A stretch of DNA of 64,000 nt from JAFECT01 sp964432415 (GCA_964432415.1 CAYSNW010000003.1:90227-154226), one strand, 5' to 3'; shown: positions 51,913-60,018, counted from the stretch's first letter. The notes: a model not told the origin generated them from the sequence alone. Program-made: numbers and translations.

Positions 51913-52052
51913 GGGCGCCGGGGAACAGATCGGGAGCGGACTCTTCCGATGCTCTATCCAACTGAGCTACGCCGGACTTGCGCCCGACGGCGGGACTCGA
52001 ACCCGCCACCCTCGGATTAACGATGGAACCGCGCCCTACACCACCGGCGCCC
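51913..52052 (-). ncRNA. Y-RNA-like element 1 with permuted tRNA-like module (YrlA type)
   Basis: 140 nt. Outer helix GGGCGCCGG (52052-52044) with CCGGCGCCC (51921-51913), 9 bp perfect. Signature strands TGGTGTA and GATCTGTTCC. Module order is T arm GCGGG-TTCGAGT-CCCGC (52006-51990), acceptor-like stem CGTCGGGC/GTCCGGCG closed by a GCAA tetraloop (51989-51970, 8 bp with two G-U), then D arm TAGCTCAGTTGGATAGAGC. The GNRA loop joins what would be the 3' and 5' ends of a tRNA. This is the known tRNA-mimic layout of bacterial YrlA RNAs. Confidence 0.85.
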
Positions 52053-52072
52053 GCGCGTGATGTAGCGGCTCA

Positions 52073-52089
52073 TGTTGCATTATGCAACA
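52073..52089. promoter_or_regulatory. Locus palindrome 3 (before Y-RNA element 1)
   Basis: TGTTGCAT-T-ATGCAACA, perfect 17-nt palindrome 20 nt before element 1. Confidence 0.7.
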
Positions 52090-52098
52090 CGTATCGAA

Positions 52099-52218
52099 TC
52101 AATCCTTGGCGGCGGCCTTGGCCGGCGGCGTCGGCGCGGGTTGCGGGGCGGGCTGGGTCGCGGCGATGCGCCGGCCGGCGCTGCGGCCCGCGCCCTTCAG
52201 GAACGCCTTGAGGATCAC
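52099..52218 (-). CDS. Possible 39-residue small protein
   Basis: GTG 52218 to TGA 52099, starting (M)ILKAFLKGAGRSAGRR and ending in an alanine/proline/lysine tail. It begins 5 nt after the preceding stop, with AAGG 10 nt before the GTG. The amphipathic N-terminal helix and basic composition look protein-like, but the high GC content makes chance ORFs common. Confidence 0.35.
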   Translation of the reverse strand: MILKAFLKGAGRSAGRRIAATQPAPQPAPTPPAKAAAKD

Positions 52219-52223
52219 GCGGG

Positions 52224-52688
52224 TCAGGCCTTGGGGGAGGACTTACGGCGCGCGGTCCTGGGGGCCGGCGCGACGACCGGTTCGGCGGCGACGGTCTCCA
52301 GGGTGATCACCGGCGGCTCGACGGCGAGGGGCGCCGCTTCCGGCGCGGCGGTCATTTCGACGGCTTCGGGCTCCGCGGCCAGTTCGACAGTGGCGGCCGC
52401 AAGGGCTTCAACAGTTTCGGCGACGACGGGCTCGGCTTCGACAAGCGCGACCGGCTCCGCCACAGCGAGCGGCGCCTCGACCGGCGCGAAGGACTTCGTC
52501 TCCACCGGCTTGGGCGCAACGGCGGCCTTTCGGGTCCAGGCGGTCATCCACCAGTAGGCGGCGCCGGCGGAGGCGACGGCGAAGAAGGTGGCCCACAAGG
52601 GCGCGGAGGCGGCGGCGCCGACACCCAGGTTCAGGGCGCGCTCGGGCTCGAGCCGGGGGGTGATCGGAAAGGTTTCCTGCAAGGCCAT
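52224..52688 (-). CDS. Small membrane protein with alanine/glutamate/proline-rich tail
   Basis: 154 residues. One membrane helix (about 25-50), then a long low-complexity A/E/P/V-rich tail ending in the basic TARRKSSPKA. No family recognised. ATG 52688 has GGAGCC upstream, and a degenerate copy of the locus palindrome lies about 52 nt before it. It is the first gene on the strand that continues through the Y RNAs to the TROVE gene. A tethering role is speculation. Confidence 0.65.
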   Translation of the reverse strand: MALQETFPITPRLEPERALNLGVGAAASAPLWATFFAVASAGAAYWWMTAWTRKAAVAPKPVETKSFAPVEAPLAVAEPVALVEAEPVVAETVEALAAATVELAAEPEAVEMTAAPEAAPLAVEPPVITLETVAAEPVVAPAPRTARRKSSPKA

Positions 52689-52739
52689 GGGGAGGCTCCT
52701 CGAGGGGTTTCGCAGACCTGCGTTCGCAAGTGCGGGATA

Positions 52740-52756
52740 ATGTTGCGATGCAGCAT
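52740..52756. promoter_or_regulatory. Degenerate locus palindrome 4
   Basis: ATGTTGC-GAT-GCAGCAT, one mismatch from symmetric, with a shorter core than the other three sites. Upstream of the small membrane protein gene. Confidence 0.45.
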
Positions 52757-52794
52757 AGCAGGTGCAAAAGCGGCCCGCAAACGCCGTGTCGGCC

Positions 52795-53625
52795 TCAGGC
52801 CGGAATCGACCAGACCTTGGCGCGGCCGCCCGCCTCGCCGAGGTTTTCCACCACGAAGCGGCAGATGGCCTCGAGCCGGGCCGCGTAGCCTTGAGGGGCG
52901 TTGATCGCCGCCAGGGCGCAGCCGTTCAGCTTCATGGGATTGGTCAGGGGCCGCAGCCGCGCCTCGGCGATCAGGACCCGGGGCAGGTCCAGGGCCTCCA
53001 GCCTCCGCGCGAAGGCGTCCAGCGTCTCCAGGTCCTTGATCGGCAGCCAGACCAGGATCACGGCTTCGGGCTTGCGGGCGATCACGGCGCCGACCGTCTC
53101 GGCGATGCGGAGATAGTCGTCGGCGCGCTCGAACGGCGGATCGATGTGGACCAGCAGCCGCCCCGGCCTGGCGGCCGCGGCCTCGGCGAAGGCGAAGCCG
53201 TCGCTGCGGTGCGCCCTGGCCTTGCCGGCGGCGCCCGCGAACAACCGGTTCAGCCGCTCGAAGTCGTCGGGGCGCAGTTCGCAGGCGTCGAGGCGGTCGT
53301 CGGGCCGCAAGGCGGAGAGCACCAGCCACGGGGAGCCCGGATAGGTCCTGACCTCGCCGGCCCCGTTCAGGGCCTCGAGACCCGCAGCCAGTCCGGCGAA
53401 TTCGGGCGGCAGGCCTGCCCCCTTCAGCCGCGCCACCCCCGCCTCGGCTTCACGCGAACGCGCCTGGGTCCCGTCGGTCAGGTCGTAGAGGCCCGCGCCG
53501 GCGTGGGTGTCCACCACCTGCAGGGGCTCAGGATCGGCGAGCAGGGTCGCGACCAGGTCGGTCAGGGCCGCGTGCTTGACCAGATCGGCGAAGTTTCCGG
53601 CATGAAAGGCGTGGCGATAGTTCAC
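52795..53625 (-). CDS. rlmJ: 23S rRNA (adenine-N6) methyltransferase RlmJ
   Basis: 276 residues from a GTG. MNYRHAFHAGNFADLVKHAAL is the RlmJ opening; DTHAGAGLYDL is the SAM loop and HIDPPFE the catalytic DPPY-type motif with Phe for Tyr. It methylates A2030 of 23S rRNA in E. coli, so it acts on ribosome biogenesis. Confidence 0.93.
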   Translation of the reverse strand: MNYRHAFHAGNFADLVKHAALTDLVATLLADPEPLQVVDTHAGAGLYDLTDGTQARSREAEAGVARLKGAGLPPEFAGLAAGLEALNGAGEVRTYPGSPWLVLSALRPDDRLDACELRPDDFERLNRLFAGAAGKARAHRSDGFAFAEAAAARPGRLLVHIDPPFERADDYLRIAETVGAVIARKPEAVILVWLPIKDLETLDAFARRLEALDLPRVLIAEARLRPLTNPMKLNGCALAAINAPQGYAARLEAICRFVVENLGEAGGRAKVWSIPA

Positions 53626-53741
53626 CGGGGCGGGATCGCCGCCGGCGACCGCCCCGTCAAGCGGGAACTGGCGCGGAAAGCCCGCGTTGGCCCGCCAGGA
53701 GGCGGCGCCATGCCCTCATCATCTCCGTCGAAGGTGGCCCG

Positions 53742-54746
53742 TTGACCGCCGCCGCCGGCCACGGCCTTGTCTATTCCCAGGATGACGCTCCCGGCATCGC
53801 CCGCCGCGGCGCGGGCAAGGGCTTCGCCTATCGTCGCTCGGACGGCGCAGCGGTCCGGGACGCCGCGACCCTGGAGCGTATCCGCGCCCTGGCCATTCCC
53901 CCGGCGTGGAGCGAGGTGTGGATCAACCCGGATCCCCGCGGCCACATCCAGGCCACGGGCCGCGACGCCAGAGGACGCAAGCAGTACCGTTACCACGACG
54001 ACTGGAGCGCCCACCGCGCCGAGACCAAGTACGGCCGCATGGCCGCCTTCGGCCGGGCTCTGCCGCGCATCCGCGCCCGCGTCGATGCCGATCTGAGCCG
54101 TCGGGGCCCGGTGCGCGAGAAGGTGCTGGCCACGGCCGTACGCCTGATGGAGCTGTCGCTGATCCGGGTCGGCAATCGGGAATATGCCCGGCGCAATCGC
54201 AGCTATGGGCTGACCACCCTGCACAAGCGGCACCTGGACGTCGACGGCGCCGCGCTCAACCTGCACTTCAAGGGCAAGAGCGGGATCGAACACCGGGTCA
54301 GCGTGCGCGACCGGCGCCTGGCCGGGATTCTTAAGGGCCTGCAGGACCTGCCCGGCCAGCAACTGTTCAAGTACCGCGACGCAGCCGGGGACCTGGTCGC
54401 GGTCGGGTCCGCTGACGTCAACGCCTACATCCGCGACATCGCCGGCGACGATTTCTCGGCCAAGGATTTCCGCACCTGGGCCGGCACGGTCTCCGCCGCC
54501 CGGGCCTTGAGCGTCGAACCGCCCCCCGCATCCGTCGCGGAGAGCCGCCGCACGGTCACCCGTTGCATCCGCGCGGTGGCCGGGGTGCTGGGCAACACCG
54601 TGGCGGTGTGCCGTTCCAGCTACGTGCATCCGGCGATTGTCGAGGCCTTCGCCGCGGGGCGGCTGGCGGACGCCCTGCCCGACCCCGAGAGCCAGGGATT
54701 CGAGAAGGCCCTGATCCGTCTTCTGGAGTCCGCTCAGGCCGGATAG
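53742..54746 (+). CDS. DNA topoisomerase IB (poxvirus-like)
   Basis: 334 residues from a TTG with GAAGG 7 nt upstream. ALAIPPAWSEVWINPDPRGHIQ and RGRKQYRYH are the family's N-terminal blocks, FKGKSGIEH and KDFRTWAGT the catalytic core, and CRSSYVHPAI has the active tyrosine (Y294). It nicks and relaxes DNA through a 3'-phosphotyrosyl link. Confidence 0.93.
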   Translation: MTAAAGHGLVYSQDDAPGIARRGAGKGFAYRRSDGAAVRDAATLERIRALAIPPAWSEVWINPDPRGHIQATGRDARGRKQYRYHDDWSAHRAETKYGRMAAFGRALPRIRARVDADLSRRGPVREKVLATAVRLMELSLIRVGNREYARRNRSYGLTTLHKRHLDVDGAALNLHFKGKSGIEHRVSVRDRRLAGILKGLQDLPGQQLFKYRDAAGDLVAVGSADVNAYIRDIAGDDFSAKDFRTWAGTVSAARALSVEPPPASVAESRRTVTRCIRAVAGVLGNTVAVCRSSYVHPAIVEAFAAGRLADALPDPESQGFEKALIRLLESAQAG

Positions 54747-55447
54747 TCGAGCCTTGGGCGCCAGTCGGTCCCCCGCCCTTCCGGCGTGAAGTCGAACAGG
54801 TTCCACAGCGGCCAGATCAGGTCGACGTGGCGACCGTCCTGGCCGGGCTCGGCGGGTACGAACAGCAGTTCGCTGGCGAAGCGGTGGCGGATGGCTCCGC
54901 CCTCACGGTCGAAGACATTGAGCACCGGCCACTGGGCGCCCTCTTCGTCCTCGCCGCGATAGTCGCGGTTGTAGCTGTTCCCCGCGGACGACAGCAGCCG
55001 GACATGGCGCCAGCCGCGGCCCTTGGCGAACTCCACGATCCGGGGAAGCGGCGATTTCGCGATCACCACCAGTTCCATGCGCTGGCGCACGTGGTCGGAG
55101 GCGCCGTCGAGGGAGTCGATGATCGAGGTGCAGGAGGGGCAGGCCCGCGTCATTGCCGGTCCGAACATGAAGCTGTAGGCGATCAGGGTCGCGCGGCCGT
55201 CGAAAAGCTCCGACATCCTCACCGGCCGGCCCTCGCCTGTGGCCCGGTCCAGTTCCTCGAAGAGGTAGTCCTCGGGGATCGCTCCCCCGGGCGGGAGCGC
55301 GCGCCTCTGGGCGGCGACGGTCTCGATCTGACGGCGGAGTTCGATTTCAGCGCGCAGCAGCGCATCGCGCGCTTCGCGATAGCCGGCGTTCTCGTTGGGA
55401 AAGCGCACGGTGTGCAGGCCGGAGCCGGCCTTTGCGGTCTCGGTCAT
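54734..55447 (-). CDS. DUF899 thioredoxin-like protein
   Basis: 237 residues. YSFMFGPAMTRACPSCTSIIDSLDG carries a CPSC pair in a thioredoxin-like context, and SSAGNSYNRDYRGEDEEGAQ and WPLWNLFDFTPEGRG are diagnostic of DUF899. Function unknown. Its 3' end overlaps that of the topoisomerase by 13 nt. Confidence 0.9.
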   Translation of the reverse strand: MTETAKAGSGLHTVRFPNENAGYREARDALLRAEIELRRQIETVAAQRRALPPGGAIPEDYLFEELDRATGEGRPVRMSELFDGRATLIAYSFMFGPAMTRACPSCTSIIDSLDGASDHVRQRMELVVIAKSPLPRIVEFAKGRGWRHVRLLSSAGNSYNRDYRGEDEEGAQWPVLNVFDREGGAIRHRFASELLFVPAEPGQDGRHVDLIWPLWNLFDFTPEGRGTDWRPRLDYPA

Positions 55448-55569
55448 GGGGCATCTCCCTCAACCTCCCCGTTCTACACCCATCCCGGCCGGATTTGCCT
55501 CTTTCGCAAACCACCGTAATCCTTACCCATCGAAGGCGCCCGAACCGGGCGCTCATCGGGGGAGACAGG

Positions 55570-55992
55570 ATGAAACGTATCTCGGATCGGTTTCTGCAGC
55601 TGGCGGTGCTCGGCGCACTGACGGGCATGTCGCTCGGCGTGATGATGGGCAAGAGCGAGGACTTCACGCTCGCGCCCCTGCATGCGCACATCAACCTGCT
55701 GCTGTGGGTGTCGATGACGCTCTACGGCCTTTTCTACCGCGTGGTGCCCAAGGCGGCTCAGGGTCCGCTCCCGGTCGTGCACTTCTGGGTCAATGTCCTG
55801 GGCGTGCTGACCATGCTGCCCTCGCTCGCCGCCCTCCTGCTGGGCCGCGCTGGCCGGCCGATCATGGGCCTGAGCGAAGCCCAGGCGGGCCCGATCGTCG
55901 GAATCGCATCCGTCATCGTGCTGTTGTCGATGCTGCTGTTCGCGATCATCGTGTTCCGGGCCACCTGGAGCGCGGAAGAAAAGACGGCCTGA
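55570..55992 (+). CDS. Four-helix membrane protein resembling haem-copper oxidase subunit I
   Basis: 140 residues with four hydrophobic helices. The segment APLHAHINLLLWVSMTLYG and later VVHFWVNVLGVL have histidines placed as in cytochrome oxidase/NorB subunit I helices, but the protein is far too short to be an oxidase. ATG at 55570 has GGGGGAGAC upstream. Function unknown. Confidence 0.78.
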   Translation: MKRISDRFLQLAVLGALTGMSLGVMMGKSEDFTLAPLHAHINLLLWVSMTLYGLFYRVVPKAAQGPLPVVHFWVNVLGVLTMLPSLAALLLGRAGRPIMGLSEAQAGPIVGIASVIVLLSMLLFAIIVFRATWSAEEKTA

Positions 55993-56051
55993 GCCGTTTC
56001 ACGCGCAGTCCGGCGCCCGGTCCGTCTCGGCGGGCCGGGCGTTTTCTTTGC

Positions 56052-56294
56052 TCAGCGGGGCGGCGACAGCAGCCTCACGCCCGGACCCGAGCCCTTCGAC
56101 ACATCGAACACCACGCCCACAGCCTCGAAGGCCCGGATGATCGCTGTGACGGTCGTCATGTTCGCGCGCACGTCGCCATGTGTCTTCTCGAGACGCTTCA
56201 CCGTCTCGACACTGACGGACGCCGCTTCGGCGAGTTCGGTCTGTCCCCAGCGGGACAGCGCCCGAGCAGCACGAATTTGTTCTCCGGTCAGCAT
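56052..56294 (-). CDS. XRE-family transcriptional regulator
   Basis: 80 residues, MLTGEQIRAARALSRWGQTEL; HTH at about 17-40 (LAEAASVSVETVKRLEKTHG). Single-domain DNA-binding protein. A perfect palindrome stands 21 nt upstream of the ATG at 56294, suggesting autoregulation. The frame open to 56384 crosses that site and is less likely. Confidence 0.85.
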   Translation of the reverse strand: MLTGEQIRAARALSRWGQTELAEAASVSVETVKRLEKTHGDVRANMTTVTAIIRAFEAVGVVFDVSKGSGPGVRLLSPPR

Positions 56295-56314
56295 GGCGCA
56301 CCAAGTGTAGCTTG

Positions 56315-56332
56315 TTACCCCGCTGGGGGTAA
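56315..56332. promoter_or_regulatory. Palindrome before the XRE gene
   Basis: TTACCCC-GCTG-GGGGTAA, a perfect 7-bp inverted repeat. A good candidate for the XRE protein's own operator. Confidence 0.6.
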
Positions 56333-56641
56333 GATGGTTGTTTCCGCGGTAAAGAACTAAACTTTTACAGCGCCGCTTCCGCACCTCGAAAACAGTCTCG
56401 ACGCCGTCCCGCCTTAGATCATAAGGGGATTCGTTCGAAAAGAATTAGCGGCCATTATTTGTCCGCTTTCACCGCTTTTGAGATACGCCGGGCCCCACAC
56501 GGCATGAGCGACTCCCATTGCCTTCGGTTGTAGCTTTGGCGCGCGTCATCTTCCGGCGCCTATTCAGTAACAACTGTACTGTACGGTGTCGAACTTACTA
56601 CCCGTAAGGGTATATAACGCCCCGTACAATTGAACGCAGGC
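56333..56641. other. AT-richer intergenic region without a gene
   Basis: 309 nt between the XRE promoter and the tdh stop, visibly less GC-rich than its surroundings. It contains small dyads such as TACCC-GTAA-GGGTA (near 56598) but no ORF, tRNA or terminator that I can support. Confidence 0.5.
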
Positions 56642-57700
56642 TCAGGCCTGCGAGCCGTCCCAGCTCAGAACCACCTTGCCAGACTGGCCCGAGCGCATGG
56701 CGTCGAAGCCGGCGCGGTAGTCCTGGAACCCCAGGCGGTGGGTGATCAGGGGGGTCAGGTCCAGACCCGCCTTCAACAGACCCAACATCTTGCGCCAGGT
56801 GTCGAACATCTCGCGGCCGTAGACGCCCTTGATGGTCAGGGCCTTGAGGATGATCTGACCCCAGTCGGTCTCCATCGGCCTGGACGGGATGCCGAGCATC
56901 GCCATGCCGCCGCCCATCAGCAGGGTGTCGACGCACTGCCTGAAGGCCTGGGGCGACCCGGACATCTCGAGCGCCACGTCGAAGCCGACCTGGATGCCGA
57001 GTTCCTTCATCACATCGCGCAAATCCTCCTTGGCGACATTGACGGTCCGAACGTCAGCGACCTTCTGCGCCAGATCGAGGCGGTATTCGTTGATATCGGT
57101 CAAAACCACCGTGCGGGCGCCCGATCGGCGCGCCACCGCTGCGGCCATGATGCCGATGGGCCCCGCGCCGGTGACCAGCACGTCTTCGCCTACCAGATCG
57201 AACTGCTGGGCGGTGTGCACTGCGTTGCCGAAGGGATCCAGCATCGCCGCCACCTCGTCGGACACGTCGTCCGGCAGGGGGATGACATTGAAGGCCGGCG
57301 CCACGACGTATTCGGCGAAGGCGCCCTGGCGGTTAACCCCGATGCCGCGGGTGTTGGGATCAAGGTGAAAGTGGCCGGCGCGGGCGGCGAAGCTGTTCAG
57401 GTCGATGACGTGGCCCTCGGCCGAAACGCGCTGGCCGAGCTTGAGCGGGCGATCGACTTCCTTGCCGATCTCCACGATCTCTCCGGCGAACTCGTGGCCG
57501 GTGATCATCGGCACGGGCACGTTCTTCTGGGACCACTCGTCCCAGTTCCAGATGTGGATGTCGGTGCCGCAGATGGCGGTGCGCTTGACCCGGATCAGCA
57601 CGTCGTCCGGACCTGGGATCGGGACCGGCGCCTCGATCAGGTCGAGGCCCTCGCCGGCATGGGTCTTGGCCAGGGCCTTCATGGTCGAATTGGACGCCAT
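56642..57700 (-). CDS. tdh: L-threonine 3-dehydrogenase
   Basis: 352 residues, zinc-type medium-chain dehydrogenase. The catalytic zinc ligands are C44 (AICGTDIHIW) and H69-E70 (GHEFAGE); VTGAGPIGIMAAAVARRSGA binds NAD. It oxidises threonine to 2-amino-3-ketobutyrate for the Kbl enzyme encoded just upstream. The loop at about 98-118 (VIDLNSFAARAGHFHLDPNT) has none of the four cysteines that normally hold the structural zinc. TGATG overlap with kbl. Confidence 0.92.
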   Translation of the reverse strand: MASNSTMKALAKTHAGEGLDLIEAPVPIPGPDDVLIRVKRTAICGTDIHIWNWDEWSQKNVPVPMITGHEFAGEIVEIGKEVDRPLKLGQRVSAEGHVIDLNSFAARAGHFHLDPNTRGIGVNRQGAFAEYVVAPAFNVIPLPDDVSDEVAAMLDPFGNAVHTAQQFDLVGEDVLVTGAGPIGIMAAAVARRSGARTVVLTDINEYRLDLAQKVADVRTVNVAKEDLRDVMKELGIQVGFDVALEMSGSPQAFRQCVDTLLMGGGMAMLGIPSRPMETDWGQIILKALTIKGVYGREMFDTWRKMLGLLKAGLDLTPLITHRLGFQDYRAGFDAMRSGQSGKVVLSWDGSQA

Positions 57701-58908
57701 CAGATCACTCCGAGTTCACGGCCGACGCGGGCGAACGCCTCGACGGCGCGGTCGATATGGTGCGGCTCGTGGGCCGCGGACATCTGGGTGCGGATCCGCG
57801 CCGCGCCCTTGGGCACCACGGGGAAGGAGAAGCCGATCACATAGATGCCCTCGTCCAGCATCTTCGCGGCCATGGACTGGGCCAGCTTGGCGTCACCGAG
57901 CATGACCGGGATGATCGGGTGCTCGCCGGGCAAGAGGTTGAAACCACACTGGGCCATGCCCGAGCGGAAGCGCTCGGCGTTGGCGAACAGCTTCAAGCGC
58001 AGACCGTCGCCGGCCTCGCTGTTCGCGATGCGGATAGCCTCCAGGCTGGCCCCGCAGACCGAGGGCGCCAGCGCGTTGGAGAACAGATAGGGCCGCGCGC
58101 GCTGGCGCAGCAGGGCCACGACCTCCTTCCGCGCGCAGACGAAGCCGCCCATGGCCCCGCCCAGCGCCTTGCCGAAGGTGCCGGTGACGATGTCGATGCG
58201 GCTCTCGACGCCGTTCCAGGCCGCCGATCCGCGGCCCTTGGGCCCGAGGAAACCGGTGGCGTGGCAGTCGTCCACCATGATCAGGGCGTCGTAGCGATCG
58301 GCGAGGGCGGCGATGTCCTTCAGCTTCGCGATATAGCCGTCCATGGAAAACGCGCCGTCAGTGGCGATCATGATCTGTTTGGCGCCGTCGGCGCGGGCCT
58401 GCTTCAGCTGGGCTTCCAGCTCGTTCATGTCGCTGTTGGGGAAGCGGTAGCGCTTGGCCTTGCAGAGCCGGACCCCGTCGATGATCGAGGCGTGGTTCAG
58501 GCTGTCGGAGACGATGGCGTCCTCCTCGCCCAGCAGCGGCTCGAACACCCCGCCGTTGGCGTCGAAGGCCGCGGCGAACAGGATGGAGTCCTCAAAGCCC
58601 AGGTAGCCGGCGATCTCGGCCTCGAGCTGTTTGTGGATGTCCAGGGTGCCGCAGATGAACCGCACCGAGGCGGTCCCCGCCCCCCAGCGCTCCGAAGCGT
58701 CGATCCCGGCCTGGGTCACCCGCTGGTCGCCGGCGAGGCCGAGGTAGTTGTTGGCGCAGAAGTTCAGCACCACCTTCTCGCCCTGGGCGGTCCGGACCTG
58801 GATCTCGGGGCCCTGGCGCGAGACGATCACACGCTCGGGCTTGGTCAGGCCCTGTTCGTCGATCGAGGCCAGTTCTCCCCGGACCCGCTGATAGAAGGCG
58901 TCGCGCAT
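57700..58908 (-). CDS. kbl: 2-amino-3-ketobutyrate CoA ligase (glycine C-acetyltransferase)
   Basis: 402 residues, PLP fold-type I alpha-oxoamine synthase. NFCANNYLGLAGD near the N-terminus, DDCHATGFLGPKGRG, and the PLP lysine in TGTFGKALGGAMGG. It splits aminoketobutyrate with CoA into glycine and acetyl-CoA. It forms a two-gene threonine catabolic unit with tdh. Confidence 0.96.
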   Translation of the reverse strand: MRDAFYQRVRGELASIDEQGLTKPERVIVSRQGPEIQVRTAQGEKVVLNFCANNYLGLAGDQRVTQAGIDASERWGAGTASVRFICGTLDIHKQLEAEIAGYLGFEDSILFAAAFDANGGVFEPLLGEEDAIVSDSLNHASIIDGVRLCKAKRYRFPNSDMNELEAQLKQARADGAKQIMIATDGAFSMDGYIAKLKDIAALADRYDALIMVDDCHATGFLGPKGRGSAAWNGVESRIDIVTGTFGKALGGAMGGFVCARKEVVALLRQRARPYLFSNALAPSVCGASLEAIRIANSEAGDGLRLKLFANAERFRSGMAQCGFNLLPGEHPIIPVMLGDAKLAQSMAAKMLDEGIYVIGFSFPVVPKGAARIRTQMSAAHEPHHIDRAVEAFARVGRELGVI

Positions 58909-59106
58909 CAGGCGTTTCTCCGCGCGGCCCGCAGGCGCGCTCGATGAGGTTTCGGCCCCCGGGGACCATGGGGGCTCCGGTTACGACTTTCGACCGGGAT
59001 TTTCCATAGGCAGAGCGGCTCATCGAGAGCCGAGCGCCGTTCGTCGCTTGCGGCTCACCCCGGCTGGCGCGGCCACGCTAGAGAGGGACAAAGCCGAGGG
59101 AATTCC

Positions 59107-59958
59107 ATGCGCTCCTCTATCCTGGTCGCCACCGCCGTTCTCATCGCCGCTCCCGCCCTGGGGGCGCCGGCCAAGGCCCCTTCCGCGCAGGAGGTGATGG
59201 CCGCCGAGCGCGCCTTCGCCGCCGACGGCCTGGCCCGCGGCATTCCCGCCAGCTTCACGACCTGGGCGGCGCCGGACGGCATCGTGTTCCGGCCCAACCC
59301 GGTCAATGCGCGCAAGGCCTACGACCGGCCTTCCAAGGTCGGTCCGCCCTTCCTGAGGTGGTGGCCGAACCACGGCGGCATCGCGCGCTCCGGCGACCTG
59401 GCGTTCGACACCGGCCCCTGGACCTTCGGCTCGGACAAGGTGGACGCCCACGGCTGGTTCTTCACCCTGTGGAAGAAGCAGCCCGACGGATCGTGGAAGT
59501 GGCTGATCGACCACGGCTACGACGGGGCCGATCTCGGTCCCGGTCCCGACGCCAGGACCAGCGAGGTTCCAGTGGCGAAGGCAGGGGTCGGTTCGGCGAC
59601 GACCGCCTTCGACCAGATCCGCGCCGAAGAGACCGCCATGATCGCCGATCTGGCCGCCGGCAAGACCGCCGAGGCCTATGGCGCGCGCCTCAGCCACGAC
59701 GCCTGGATGGTGGGGCTGGAGACCAACCCCGCCGCCAGCCCGGAAGCCCTCAAGGCCGCCGCCGCCGCGCGGCCGGCGACCCTTAGCGAGCAGCTGAACG
59801 GCGGGGGCGCCTCAAAGGCCGGCGACCTGGCCTATGCCTGGGGCGACGCCCACTGGACGGCGGCGGACGGCAAGGCGAAGACCGGTCACTTCATCCGGGT
59901 CTGGCAGCGGCGCGGCAAGGCCTGGAAGATCGTGTTCGACACCACCACGGCGAACTGA
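59107..59958 (+). CDS. Exported protein with two NTF2/SnoaL-like domains
   Basis: 283 residues. Signal peptide about 1-19 (cleavage near ALGAPA). Two similar halves follow: MAAERAFAADGLARG...GDLAFDTGPW and IRAEETAMIADLAAG...GDLAYAWGDAHW, each the pattern of a DUF4440/NTF2-like cone fold. Periplasmic; function unknown. Confidence 0.75.
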   Translation: MRSSILVATAVLIAAPALGAPAKAPSAQEVMAAERAFAADGLARGIPASFTTWAAPDGIVFRPNPVNARKAYDRPSKVGPPFLRWWPNHGGIARSGDLAFDTGPWTFGSDKVDAHGWFFTLWKKQPDGSWKWLIDHGYDGADLGPGPDARTSEVPVAKAGVGSATTAFDQIRAEETAMIADLAAGKTAEAYGARLSHDAWMVGLETNPAASPEALKAAAAARPATLSEQLNGGGASKAGDLAYAWGDAHWTAADGKAKTGHFIRVWQRRGKAWKIVFDTTTAN

Positions 59959-60018
59959 GGCGGCCACGCGGGCTTCTGCTGACAACAGGCTGTCAGCAGG
60001 GATAGGCTCCAAGGCGTC

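Noticed and set aside
51720..52040. Sequences that look like ordinary tRNA genes (TAGCTCAGTTGGATAGAGC and GGTTCGAATCC) beside the TROVE gene
   Set aside because: The T arm comes before the D arm, the acceptor strands are joined by a short loop, and no anticodon arm or CCA end exists. They fit permuted Y-RNA modules, not tRNAs.
53710..53742. ATG at 53710 as the start of topoisomerase IB
   Set aside because: It is out of frame with the conserved protein; the TTG at 53742 has a GAAGG site and the right frame.
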